From: Pontibacterium sp049599735
GTDB taxonomy: Bacteria; Pseudomonadota; Gammaproteobacteria; Pseudomonadales; Balneatricaceae
DNA length: 41,538 nucleotides
Assembly (NCBI GenBank): GCA_049599735.1
Contig: JBMYOX010000027.1
Coordinates: forward strand, 1 to 41,538
Reading direction: 5' to 3'
The position numbers and the translations under genes are program-made. Below the pieces are notes generated by a model. It was not told where the DNA came from, made no database searches, and saw only the letters and a program-made list of their open reading frames with translations. Shown here in pieces: positions 1-9,300 of this stretch. The stretch's first letter is position 1. Each line of letters begins with the position of its first letter.

Positions 1-1
1 C

Positions 2-142
2 GAAATGTACAAACATACTTATGATTACCTGGCAAAACTTTACCAGGGTCGGCGCTTGTTCTTTCGGCGTATGACGCAAAACGACCGTATTAACAGCGTA
101 ATTTTGAAACAGAGCGTTCCAACAAACGCCACACTGCATTAG
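2..142 (+). CDS. HlyC-like toxin-activating acyltransferase, 3' end only (copy b)
   Basis: The last 46 codons of a gene whose start lies before the window. The peptide (EMYKHTYDYLAK, then GRRLFFRR, then NDRINSVILK) aligns with the C-terminal third of the gene at the right end of the window, which carries the HlyC family hallmarks (see 41085). By hand alignment the two copies are about 83% identical over 134 nt, with most differences in third codon positions. HlyC-type enzymes transfer a fatty acyl chain from acyl-ACP to lysines of RTX toxins; no RTX toxin is present here. It is followed after 9 nt by an internal virion protein gene with a good AGGAG ribosome binding site. It could be the tail of an intact second gene, or a remnant if the window is a closed circle, since the direct junction would be out of frame. 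Confidence 0.7.
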   Translation, partial: EMYKHTYDYLAKLYQGRRLFFRRMTQNDRINSVILKQSVPTNATLH

Positions 143-151
143 GAGACTAAG

Positions 152-1036
152 ATGGGCAGCAGCGATACAGGTAGCGAAAGCGAAGATGACGCACGGGCCT
201 CAACCCTCGGCCCAGAAGATTACAGCCCGAATCCGTTTACTGGCGGGATGAGTCTTAACGCATCTGGCCGTGCAAAAATGGGTTATGATGACCCGTTTGG
301 CGGCGATAGCGGCGGAAACGATAATGGCAATACGGTTAGCGGCCCAAGTCAGGCAGAGATTGACTTAAACAATGCCCGTGACCGCCGTGCAGCCGCGCTG
401 AAGAAAAAGCAAAAAGAGTTGTCTGATGCCTTTGGCTTCTTCAATGACGACTTTTACAACGACATGGGACAGTCTTACAAAGACTTTGCCCAGGGTTCGC
501 TCGACTCAGCTTATGACGACTCATTGCGCGGTATTTACCAGGGCTTTAAGGCAAAAGGCTTACTTAACCAGGCGGACGTAGATGCTGCTGTAGCAGGGCT
601 AGATGCTGCAAAAGCGCAAGAGATGAATCGCTTGAACACTTTGGCAAATGATTACTCACAGGCAAAACGCCAGGATGTAGACAAAAACCGTCAGAAGTTT
701 GGCGATGAGCTGTCTGCATTGGTGGGTGGCGCGACCACAGCAGCAGACGTTGATAGACAAATTGAGTCTATCGAAGGGTTCGATGTTGCTGGGCGCGTAG
801 ATAAACTAAAGAAGCCTGGCGCAAAAAGCACTGTTGAGTTCTTCAAGGACTACGACAAAGTTTCGCCAACAGCAGCAGCAAAAGAAAACGTAACAGCCAG
901 CGCAGCGCCAGGACAAGTTGGCGATGATGGCGGTTCAGCATCGTCAGTAGTCCAAATGGGGGCAAATACAGCTCCGTCCTCGATGGTCGGCATCCGTTCC
1001 CCGTTCCAGGGCAGCTCGACTAAAGTTTTGAATTAG
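152..1036 (+). CDS. Internal virion (ejection) protein, paralogue b
   Basis: A 294-residue protein with a Gly/Ser/Asp-rich N-terminus (about 1-85), a long helical middle rich in Ala, Lys and Gln (about 75-215) and a low-complexity C-terminus. The middle, around FNDDFYNDM and KAKGLLNQADVDAA, resembles the protein at 40487 (FDDDFYDTR, LARSGLLNSSAKAR) with the same helix pattern, so the two are paralogues. It starts 9 nt after the acyltransferase fragment, with AGGAG seven bases before ATG. It lies just before the gp14-, gp15- and gp16-position genes, as the T7 internal core proteins do. A role as virion core or DNA-ejection protein is inferred from position and composition; no enzymatic motif is seen. 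Confidence 0.6.
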   Translation: MGSSDTGSESEDDARASTLGPEDYSPNPFTGGMSLNASGRAKMGYDDPFGGDSGGNDNGNTVSGPSQAEIDLNNARDRRAAALKKKQKELSDAFGFFNDDFYNDMGQSYKDFAQGSLDSAYDDSLRGIYQGFKAKGLLNQADVDAAVAGLDAAKAQEMNRLNTLANDYSQAKRQDVDKNRQKFGDELSALVGGATTAADVDRQIESIEGFDVAGRVDKLKKPGAKSTVEFFKDYDKVSPTAAAKENVTASAAPGQVGDDGGSASSVVQMGANTAPSSMVGIRSPFQGSSTKVLN

Positions 1037-1046
1037 GGGATTAGCC

Positions 1047-1694
1047 ATGTGTGTAGCAGCATTAGCAGGAGCAGCAGGAGGGCTTACAGCTGGCCAAGCG
1101 TTAATGGCTGGTGTGGCAATGCAAGGTTTGGGTACAGCTCTGCAAATGAGAGCTGAAAAACGCGCACAAAATGCTCGAAACGCAGCAGTAGACGCAAACA
1201 TTGCCCGTAACCGCAATCTTGAGCAAGAGGCTGCGCTGGCTATTGGGAAAAGCCGTGATGAGTTTGACCGCACTGAAAGTTTTGACCCTGGTGTAGAAAA
1301 CGCAGCGACAGAGCTGGCATCTCAGTACAACGCTAACACTAAGCCGATGCCAGTAAATGTAGCTTCAAAAGCTGGCGTTCCGCAAATTGTAGCAGATACC
1401 CAGGCGCAAGAGTTTGCCGCAGCTGACGCTTACAACACACAGCAGAACGAAGCCTTGGCAAACCTTAATTCCTTTGGCCAGTACCTAAAAGAAACAATCA
1501 ACCCAGCGCTAACGCAGTCTGCTGCTGACACAGCGCTGATGGGCAACTTTATGCGCGGCAATTCGAGTGTGCTGCAATCCGAGCTGCAAGCTGCCAATGA
1601 CAAAGCATACAGCCCAATGGCGCAGCTGCTAACAGGCGCTGGACGAACAGCAACAAGCTACGGGCTATATAGCCCGACAGGCCCAGTAACATAG
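1047..1694 (+). CDS. Internal virion protein, T7 gp14-like position
   Basis: A 215-residue protein. The N-terminus (about 3-35) is an Ala/Gly-rich hydrophobic helix, followed by a charged helical region (RAEKRAQNARNAAVDANIAR) and a mostly helical remainder. A short hydrophobic N-terminus followed by Ala/Gln-rich helices is typical of T7 gp14-type internal proteins, which enter the outer membrane during ejection. It lies 10 nt after the previous gene and 12 nt before the next one in one transcription unit. Family membership is inferred from layout and composition, not from a decisive motif. Confidence 0.6.
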   Translation: MCVAALAGAAGGLTAGQALMAGVAMQGLGTALQMRAEKRAQNARNAAVDANIARNRNLEQEAALAIGKSRDEFDRTESFDPGVENAATELASQYNANTKPMPVNVASKAGVPQIVADTQAQEFAAADAYNTQQNEALANLNSFGQYLKETINPALTQSAADTALMGNFMRGNSSVLQSELQAANDKAYSPMAQLLTGAGRTATSYGLYSPTGPVT

Positions 1695-1706
1695 GGGTTA
1701 GATAAT

Positions 1707-3368
1707 ATGTCCAGAGCAAACCCATACGCATTTGACCCCAACTTGATGCAAGGCTTCAGCAACCTAACCAGGGCGCTGATTGGTAGCGCATCTGACGATG
1801 CTGCATTAGCCAGAGCAAGGGCTAGTGACGCGACAGCGCGTTATCGTGACTCGCAAACTGCTTACCAGGATGGCCTTACTGGATATTTGAATGACGCGAC
1901 AAGTGCTATCAATACAGCCCTAAACGACAGCGCTTTGCTAAACAGTATGTTTTCGTCCACGGGCTTAAAGTCTGGCAATGCTGCAACCAACCCAACAGGT
2001 CGCCCAGGGCCATTTATAGGTAACGACCCAAATACATCTATGTCTCCTGGCGTCAGCGAAGATGCTATGCGTGGATTGGTGCGCTCGATGTTTTTTGGTG
2101 GCGTTCCTGGCAACCCGCAACAATCTGCGGCTGGCGCACAAACACTGGCAGACATGGTAAACCAACAAGCTGCTTATGACTTGCTGTCTAACAGCGGTCA
2201 GTCACCCGACCGCCAAGCTGCTATTCGCCTGGGCATGAATCCTGGCCAATACTTTGACCAGGGTTCAGCAGAGGCTCTGGCGCGTATTGCAAATCCAATT
2301 ACACTTAACCCAGGTCAGACTGGCTTTATGCAGACTGACGATGGCGCTGTAAATATTGGCACAAACACCAATATGGCCCCGCAAACACTAAACCCTGGGC
2401 AATCTACAACAGGGTATGACGGCCAAATTACTGACACGGCAGAGCCTGGGCCGCTTGTATTGAAAAACAACGAAGCAGCATTTGACAGCAATAATCAGCT
2501 TATTGCAGAAAACCGCGCTCCAGCAGGGCCAATTATCTTGTCTGATGGCCAAACTGCCTTTGACTCAACAGGCAAAGAAGTTGCGGCTAACCCGAAAGAC
2601 CCAGGCGTTATTGAGTTAAATGAAGGGCAAGTTGCATTTGTGCCTGATGCTGATTCTGAAACTGGCTACAAGATGCTTAAAGGCGCTGGCAAGTCACAAA
2701 CGCTTATACTCAGCCCAGGTCAAACTGGTGTTGTTGTTCGTGCTGACGGTACGAAAACAACGATTACAGCAGCTGAAGGGCCGCGAGTCCTAGAGGCTGG
2801 CGCAAATGAAACTGTGCAGCTGGTTAAACCAAAAGCTGACGGCACTGGTTATGACGTTGTGCATGAGGTAAAAGGCCCAGCTGTAAAGAAAACCAGTGGC
2901 AGCGGCTCAAGCGGTTCTGGTGATGGCGGTGTAGGCACTGGTTCTGTTCTAAACATGACTAGATACCAGACACAATGGACAAAAACCTATGAGGAGCTTG
3001 GCAGCCCAGACCTTCCAAAACACGCTATTGGCGGTATGAAAACTCTTAGCAGCCAGCTCATTACAGCAGCTGCAAAAGCTAACCCTAATATGGATGTAAA
3101 CCAGCTGTATGACGCAATCGCTGTGCCTATCATCGCAGCTGGCACATACGAAGTTACGAAAGGCAGCAACTTCTTTGTGCCTAAATACTTTGTTGATTAC
3201 TATGTAAACCTTTCGCCAGACGAATTTGCGAGAGAAAACAGCGTTCCTGCTAACGCACCAGCAGGAACAATGTCTGCGTTCAGAACAACATTTATGCAGC
3301 GCATGAATTACAACGACAACCAGGTGAACAGGTTACTGCAAGAAATCCAGCAGATGCGTAGTCAATAA
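1707..3368 (+). CDS. Internal virion protein with tandem beta-rich repeats (gp15-like position)
   Basis: A 553-residue protein. The N-terminal 190 residues are helical and Ala/Asn-rich. Residues about 195-395 hold roughly seven degenerate repeats of 23-30 residues with a core like ILSDGQTAFDSTGKEV (for example ITLNPGQTGF, IILSDGQTAF, VIELNEGQVAF, LILSPGQTGVVV), which suggests a beta-solenoid or beta-hairpin array. A Gly/Ser linker near 398-413 separates this from a helical C-terminal domain (about 415-553). It sits between the gp14-position gene and the giant polyvalent gene, so it is probably a virion or ejection protein. No catalytic motif is recognised. Confidence 0.55.
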   Translation: MSRANPYAFDPNLMQGFSNLTRALIGSASDDAALARARASDATARYRDSQTAYQDGLTGYLNDATSAINTALNDSALLNSMFSSTGLKSGNAATNPTGRPGPFIGNDPNTSMSPGVSEDAMRGLVRSMFFGGVPGNPQQSAAGAQTLADMVNQQAAYDLLSNSGQSPDRQAAIRLGMNPGQYFDQGSAEALARIANPITLNPGQTGFMQTDDGAVNIGTNTNMAPQTLNPGQSTTGYDGQITDTAEPGPLVLKNNEAAFDSNNQLIAENRAPAGPIILSDGQTAFDSTGKEVAANPKDPGVIELNEGQVAFVPDADSETGYKMLKGAGKSQTLILSPGQTGVVVRADGTKTTITAAEGPRVLEAGANETVQLVKPKADGTGYDVVHEVKGPAVKKTSGSGSSGSGDGGVGTGSVLNMTRYQTQWTKTYEELGSPDLPKHAIGGMKTLSSQLITAAAKANPNMDVNQLYDAIAVPIIAAGTYEVTKGSNFFVPKYFVDYYVNLSPDEFARENSVPANAPAGTMSAFRTTFMQRMNYNDNQVNRLLQEIQQMRSQ

Positions 3369-3379
3369 GAGGTGAGGAC

Positions 3380-6300
3380 ATGGATAAGTTCAGTCTTGCA
3401 GACCTGTATGAGCAAGATACGGTGTCCCCATCAGGGCCGCAACTAACACCCAGTTTAGCTGATTTATACGAGCTGTCGGGGGCTGGTACGCAGCAGCCTC
3501 CTGTTGTGGATGGCGGTGGTGTCTCCTCCCCGCCAGCGCCAAATACCAGTTCCCCGACAGACCTGGTGCTCGACCCAGTTTTGTCTGGAGCAAATGCCCA
3601 ACCTGGTTTTGACGCTCAACGCAGACGGCAGCCAAACCCAAATCCCTTTCAATATGTAACGCCAGAGGATGCAGGGCTTAGTGGGCGCAACGACCCTGCC
3701 AGGGCTGACGTTTACCGTGGCCCTGTTGACCCAGCTGGCTACCCGATTGATACCAGCCGTCCACTTGTCATGGTCGGCGAAGGTGACAACCGTAATATCG
3801 CAACCGAAATGACGGCAACCGTACCAGGCACAGCCCTGGGGATGCCGATGGAAGGTGTGTTTTTTAACATTCCTACCGTAATTAACGGTGTTCCTATGTC
3901 GCCAGAGGCAGCAGCGCAGCTGACAGGTAAGCTGATTGCAGCTGGGGAGATTAACCTAGACGACATTCCTCGGTTCAACAGCCAGGAAGAAGCTGGTTCA
4001 GCTGCTCTGGCTCGTAGCCAGGCGATTGGCGAGTTACGCGCTGACGAGATTAAGCTGTTTGGCGAACAAGACCGCGTTGGTCGCGTAATGGATAAGCCAG
4101 GGCCGACAGTCGAAAAGGCTAATCTCAACCGCAACCCGTCTGTATCTGGCGTATCTGGTGTTCCTGGGAAATATATATTGACCACACCGATGGGTGATGT
4201 GCCGATTGACGATGAAACGGCAACGACCCTAATTGCAAAAGGCAACACATTCGAGATGCCGAACAACGCCCTGGTGCGTGGCGTTGGTCGTTTGAACCAG
4301 GCGTTTAATGTCATTGGCCAAGAGCTAGGTCTAAAGTCGCCCGAAGAATTTGTCCGCAGGATGATGGAGCTGGACAGGCTCTACCCTGACGCGCCACCAG
4401 AAATCCAAAAAGGACTGCAAGAAATCACTGAAGCAAAGGGCTTTAGCGATTCACTGTCTGCCATTGCTAACAATCCGCAAGCTGTATTGTCGGTTGTTGC
4501 AGAAAGCCTAGTCGTTTCAGCGCCGTCACTGGCCGCGTTTGTCACTGGCTCTGTAGTCGGCACACCCGTAACTGGTACAGCTGTTGCTGGCACAATGACG
4601 TTTGGCACAACATACTCCAGCGTTATTACAGACGAAATCCGTTCAAGCGGCGTAGACATGAACAATGAAGCCGCCATCATGGAACTGATGTCAGACCAGG
4701 AGTTCTGGGCCAGGGCAAGAAAACGTGGCACGGCATACGGTGTCCCGATTGCAGTGTTCGATGCCCTGTCTATGGGTCTAGCTGGTAAGCTAGTTGCTGG
4801 CGGTGTCCAGGCTGGCAAAAGTGGACTAAATATTACTGGCCGAGCCGTAACTGAAACAGGTGTGCAGATGGGCCTGGGCGCAGCTGGCGAAACAGCTGGA
4901 CAGGCATCCGAGATGGCTTTCGGATTCCGCGATACGTTTACGCCTGGTGAGATTGCCCTGGAAGCAGTGGCCGAAGGGCCGCTGGGTATTGCAGAGATTG
5001 CTGTCGGTACACCTGGCAACATTAAGGCTGCCAGGGAAAACGCATTTAATAACGAGCTAGAAGCCGCACAGTCACAAGCTGAAGCTGACTTTATTAACCG
5101 TCATGTCACTAATCTGCTTGGCACAAACACCCCCACGTTTTCTCCTGAGTTTGTTGACCCGTCTGGGCCAGTCACCGAAACACGCTCTGTCAAAGAACAG
5201 TTTGACGCATTGATTGCTAGTGTTGAGGCGATTGGCACTGACGAAGCCATGTCGCTGGCAAAAGGTATGCGCGGCAGCGTTCAGATGAAGACTGCCGATA
5301 TGTCTGGCATTAGCACTAACCCTAATTTTGTGCCTAGAGAGCCGAAGACAGAAGAAGAAGCGATGCTCGATGTACTGAACAGCGACTTCTACCCGCAGCG
5401 CATCGCAGAAATAAAGGCTAGAGCGGATGGAACAGAATCTCCGATAACGCCAGACGGCGACTATTGGATGGTTTGGTTCAAAGATGACCCCAAAGAAATG
5501 AAGAAGCTGGAGGACATCAAGTCCGTTCCACTTGTTAGCGGTGCATTGGAGGCAGCCCGTGAACGAGTAAATCAGCTGGCAGCTGAGATAAACGAAGCTG
5601 GATATACCGTAGAGCAAATTACAAACGCGCCAAACATCCCACCAGAGTTACGCGCCAAGAAATCAATCATTATGTCCCTGGGCGGACTTTCTTCTCGTCT
5701 TGTCAACCAGGCAACATCCATTGCCCGTGACTATAAACGCGCTGACCAGAGCAAACTGGAAGCAACGATTGACGAAATGTATAGCGAGATTGGCGGCACA
5801 CAAGGCAGACCATCTGCCTCGATGCTTAACAATCTGAGAAACGCTGGGGAAGATGTTAGCCAGTTTGTTGCTAGTGAAAAGAAGCCTGACTTTATCAACA
5901 GCTATTTCGGCGAAACAGACGTAGCTCAAGAGTACAAAAAGCGGCGTGTAAGCGAGTCGTTGGTTGAATGGCTGACAGCGCCAGAAAAGCTAGAGCAGCT
6001 AACTGATGAAGAAATCGCCATCATCCTTGACCCGAATGTGACGTTCCCAGCTAAAGACAAGTTTGCAGACCGCATAAAGCTCGTCCAGGAAGAACGTGAC
6101 AGACGCGCAGCTGCCAATGCGCCTGTCGAAGCACCAGTTACAACCGAGATACCGCCAGCAACAACTGAGGTGCGCCCAGCGACAACTGAGCTGCCGCCAG
6201 CGCCAAAGCCAGCTGAACCGATTGCTATCGACAATCCGCAGCAAGTTACTGAGCCTGTCGGCACATCCGTCAACCAGGAACAGCCTGTCGTCAAAACTGT

Positions 6301-9300
6301 CCAGACACCAGACAGCCAGGCAAACTACGAAGTCGAAACTGTTGTTGTCGAGCTGGCAGACCTTAAACAAGCCCAGGGTATCTTGCAGCCGCGTGACCGC
6401 AGCCTGGCAGAGTCTACTGTCGAGGCGCAAAGACGCGCATCGCCAGACCAGTTTAACCCAGACCGCTTGCTCGATAGCCCGACAACGGGCGATGGTGCGC
6501 CGATTATTGCGCGTGACGGCACAATCATGTCAGGCAATGGCCGTGTGCTGACTTTGCAGGAAGTGTACGGCAACCAGCCCAGCAGCCGAGCTGCATATAC
6601 CCAGGCACTGCAAACAGCTGGTGTAAACCTGGAAGGATTTAGCCAGCCTGTCCTGGTACGGCGCTTGACCGACACAAACATGACGGTGGATGACCTAAAG
6701 ACGTTTGCCGACCTGGCGAACACCGATGCCCAGGCTCGTATGTCAACGACCGAATCCGCGCAGCGCGATGCACAGCGTATGCCGCCAGAAGTCGTCAACC
6801 TATATACAGGCGGTGATTTGACTAGCCTGGATAACCGCGCATTTGTTGATGCGTTTGTTAGCCAGGTGCTTTCACCGACAGAGCAAGGGCAGTTTAGCCG
6901 TGATGGTAAGCTGACAAAGGATGCCGTTGGCCGTATGCAAGCAGCAATCCTGGCGACAGCGTATGAAGATACAGACGCACTAGCCATTATGCTCGACAGC
7001 ACAGACGACAATATTAAGGCAATCAGCAATGCAATGATGTCTACAGCGCCCCGTGTTAGCCAGCTCAAGGCTGACATCAAAGCTGGCACTGTAAAGCCTG
7101 AGTTTGACATTTCTCCGCAAATTGCAGAGGCTGCAAAAACTATCAGCAGCTTGCGTGACAGGGGCATCAAGCCGCGTGATTATTTCGCGCAGCAGGATGC
7201 GTTCAGCGATAGCGACCCTATCGTAGAAGCTATTATAAAGGCGTTCTATAACGAGGAGCTGACCAGGGCGAAGTCACAGAAGTTTATGCAAGACGTTCTG
7301 GACTTCTACGTTGAGGAGTCTGGCAACCGCCAGGCAAATGCTCTGTTCGAGGACGACACCACACCGACCGATGTTGTACGCGCAGCTCGGTCAAGAGCCG
7401 AAAGGAAAGCAGATGGCACGGAAGGGCAAGGGAGCCTCCTCCCCGAAAGCGGCCCTAGCGACCGCATTGAAACGAGCCGCGAACAAGCACAAGGTGGCCG
7501 CAGCGCGAGACGCAGCGAAGACGTTGGAAGACGCCAAATCGAGAGTCGCGACAGGACTGAAGGGCAAGTAGATGACTCCAGACTGGAAAGTACCCTGGAA
7601 ACAGGTGAACAGGCGGATGCAGCTGCACGGGATATCATCGACTCAACATTCGACCCAGCAGAAGTCGTCCTTAGAGAAGACGGAGAAGGGAACACAAGAG
7701 GCACGAAATCAGGTCGTGTACTCACCCAGGAAGTCCAAACCCTAAGACAGTCTGTCTACAACCAGGCATTTAGAGATGCTGGCGTTGACCCAGCTCTTGC
7801 CAGGAACATGACACCAGAACGTCAGTTCAAGATTTTGTCTGACCTGGTAATGGACAAGTTCGGATTTAAATACATCGCTCGTCCAGAAACAAACTCATAC
7901 GATGCGAACCAGGCATTGCTTGATGCCTACCGCAATCTACAATGGATGACCCATTCAATAGGGCTGCCGTATAGTGCTATCGGCCTCGATAACAGCCTGG
8001 GCCTAGCACTACCAGGCCGCCAGTGGGGCGGATACCTGGCTGCATTTATCCAGTCAAAAGCTGGGCCAGCAGCCGCAACAATGTCAGATGTTGGCCGAGT
8101 CCCAGCGCCAGTTATCATCATGCCGAAGCGCTCGAACAGCTTTGCCCATGAATGGGGGCACGCGCTCGATTACCATATTGTCGAGAAGTATGGCGCTGAT
8201 GAGGGTCGCGGCATCACTGGCCGTATCCGCACAAACCTAAAAGCAGATGAACGGGTCTGGCTAGAGAACGCTCCGCGAAATGTCCAGGAAGCTATGGGCG
8301 ACCTGATGAACGCTATGTTCTTTGACAAGGCAGAGCTGTCATACAAAATCATGGAGCTGGAGCAACAACTTGCCAAAACCCGCGCATACGAAGCCAAGAC
8401 TGGTAAAACGACCAAGAAAGCAGCAGCCCTGGAAGAACAACTACGCAAACTGCGTGAGGGCAGCACACGCACTAAGATTAGTAAGACTTTGTTTCGTAAA
8501 GAAGCGGAGGAATATGCGGTCGCGTCTAAATCAGATGTGGACTATTGGACGCGCCCAACAGAAATGTTCGCCAGGGCTTTCGAGGCGTATGTCGCAAAGC
8601 AAGTAACGGACAACGGTGGTAACACCGAGTTCATCACAAAATCTGATGAAGCATACTCGATGACCCGCGACCAGGTAGAGGGCGCAGACATTCGCCTGGC
8701 ATTGACTTATCCGAATGACGTAGACCGAAACAACATCTTCCTGGCTATGGACAGGCTGATGCAGGAGCTGCAAGCCGAAATGTGGACAGATGCAGCAGCT
8801 GCTGACGCACCAGGTAACTATGACTTGCTCGATGCCCGTGTTGAATTTGCCGCTCAAATCAAAGAGGGCATGAGCAAAAGCGCAATCAAAGAATTAGTTG
8901 CCCAGGAAAAGGCTGGATGGAGAGCCAGAGACCAACAGATTAAAAACGAAAAGAACCGTCCCGTTAGGTACGCTGAATTAGGCACGGGCAAAATTGCTAA
9001 TCTCCGTAGGTTCTCGCGCAACGTGGAAGACAGAGTAATTAGCCGAGTTATGTATGCCAAGCGCGGCATCTTGTTCTCGATTGAGGGTCGGTACAACGAC
9101 AACAAGCCAGTACAAAACATCATCAATGACCTGATTAGCCGTGTTGCAACAGACCCTGGTGGTCGCCGTAAGACTTTTGAGGGCGGCACATTCGAGGAGG
9201 CAACGACCCTGGCATCCCGCCGCTTTGCTAACACTTACAAAGCAATTATTGACAAGTACAACCTGTCGGAGCTGTCTACAGAGGAGCTGAACAAGCTGCG

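Noticed and set aside
6325..7170. Long leftward reading frame (281 codons) inside the giant gene, and similar ones at 4381-5022 and 30686-31612
   Set aside because: They are shadows of strongly coding rightward genes with clear domains; their translations are rich in Ser/Arg/Cys, typical of antisense reading.
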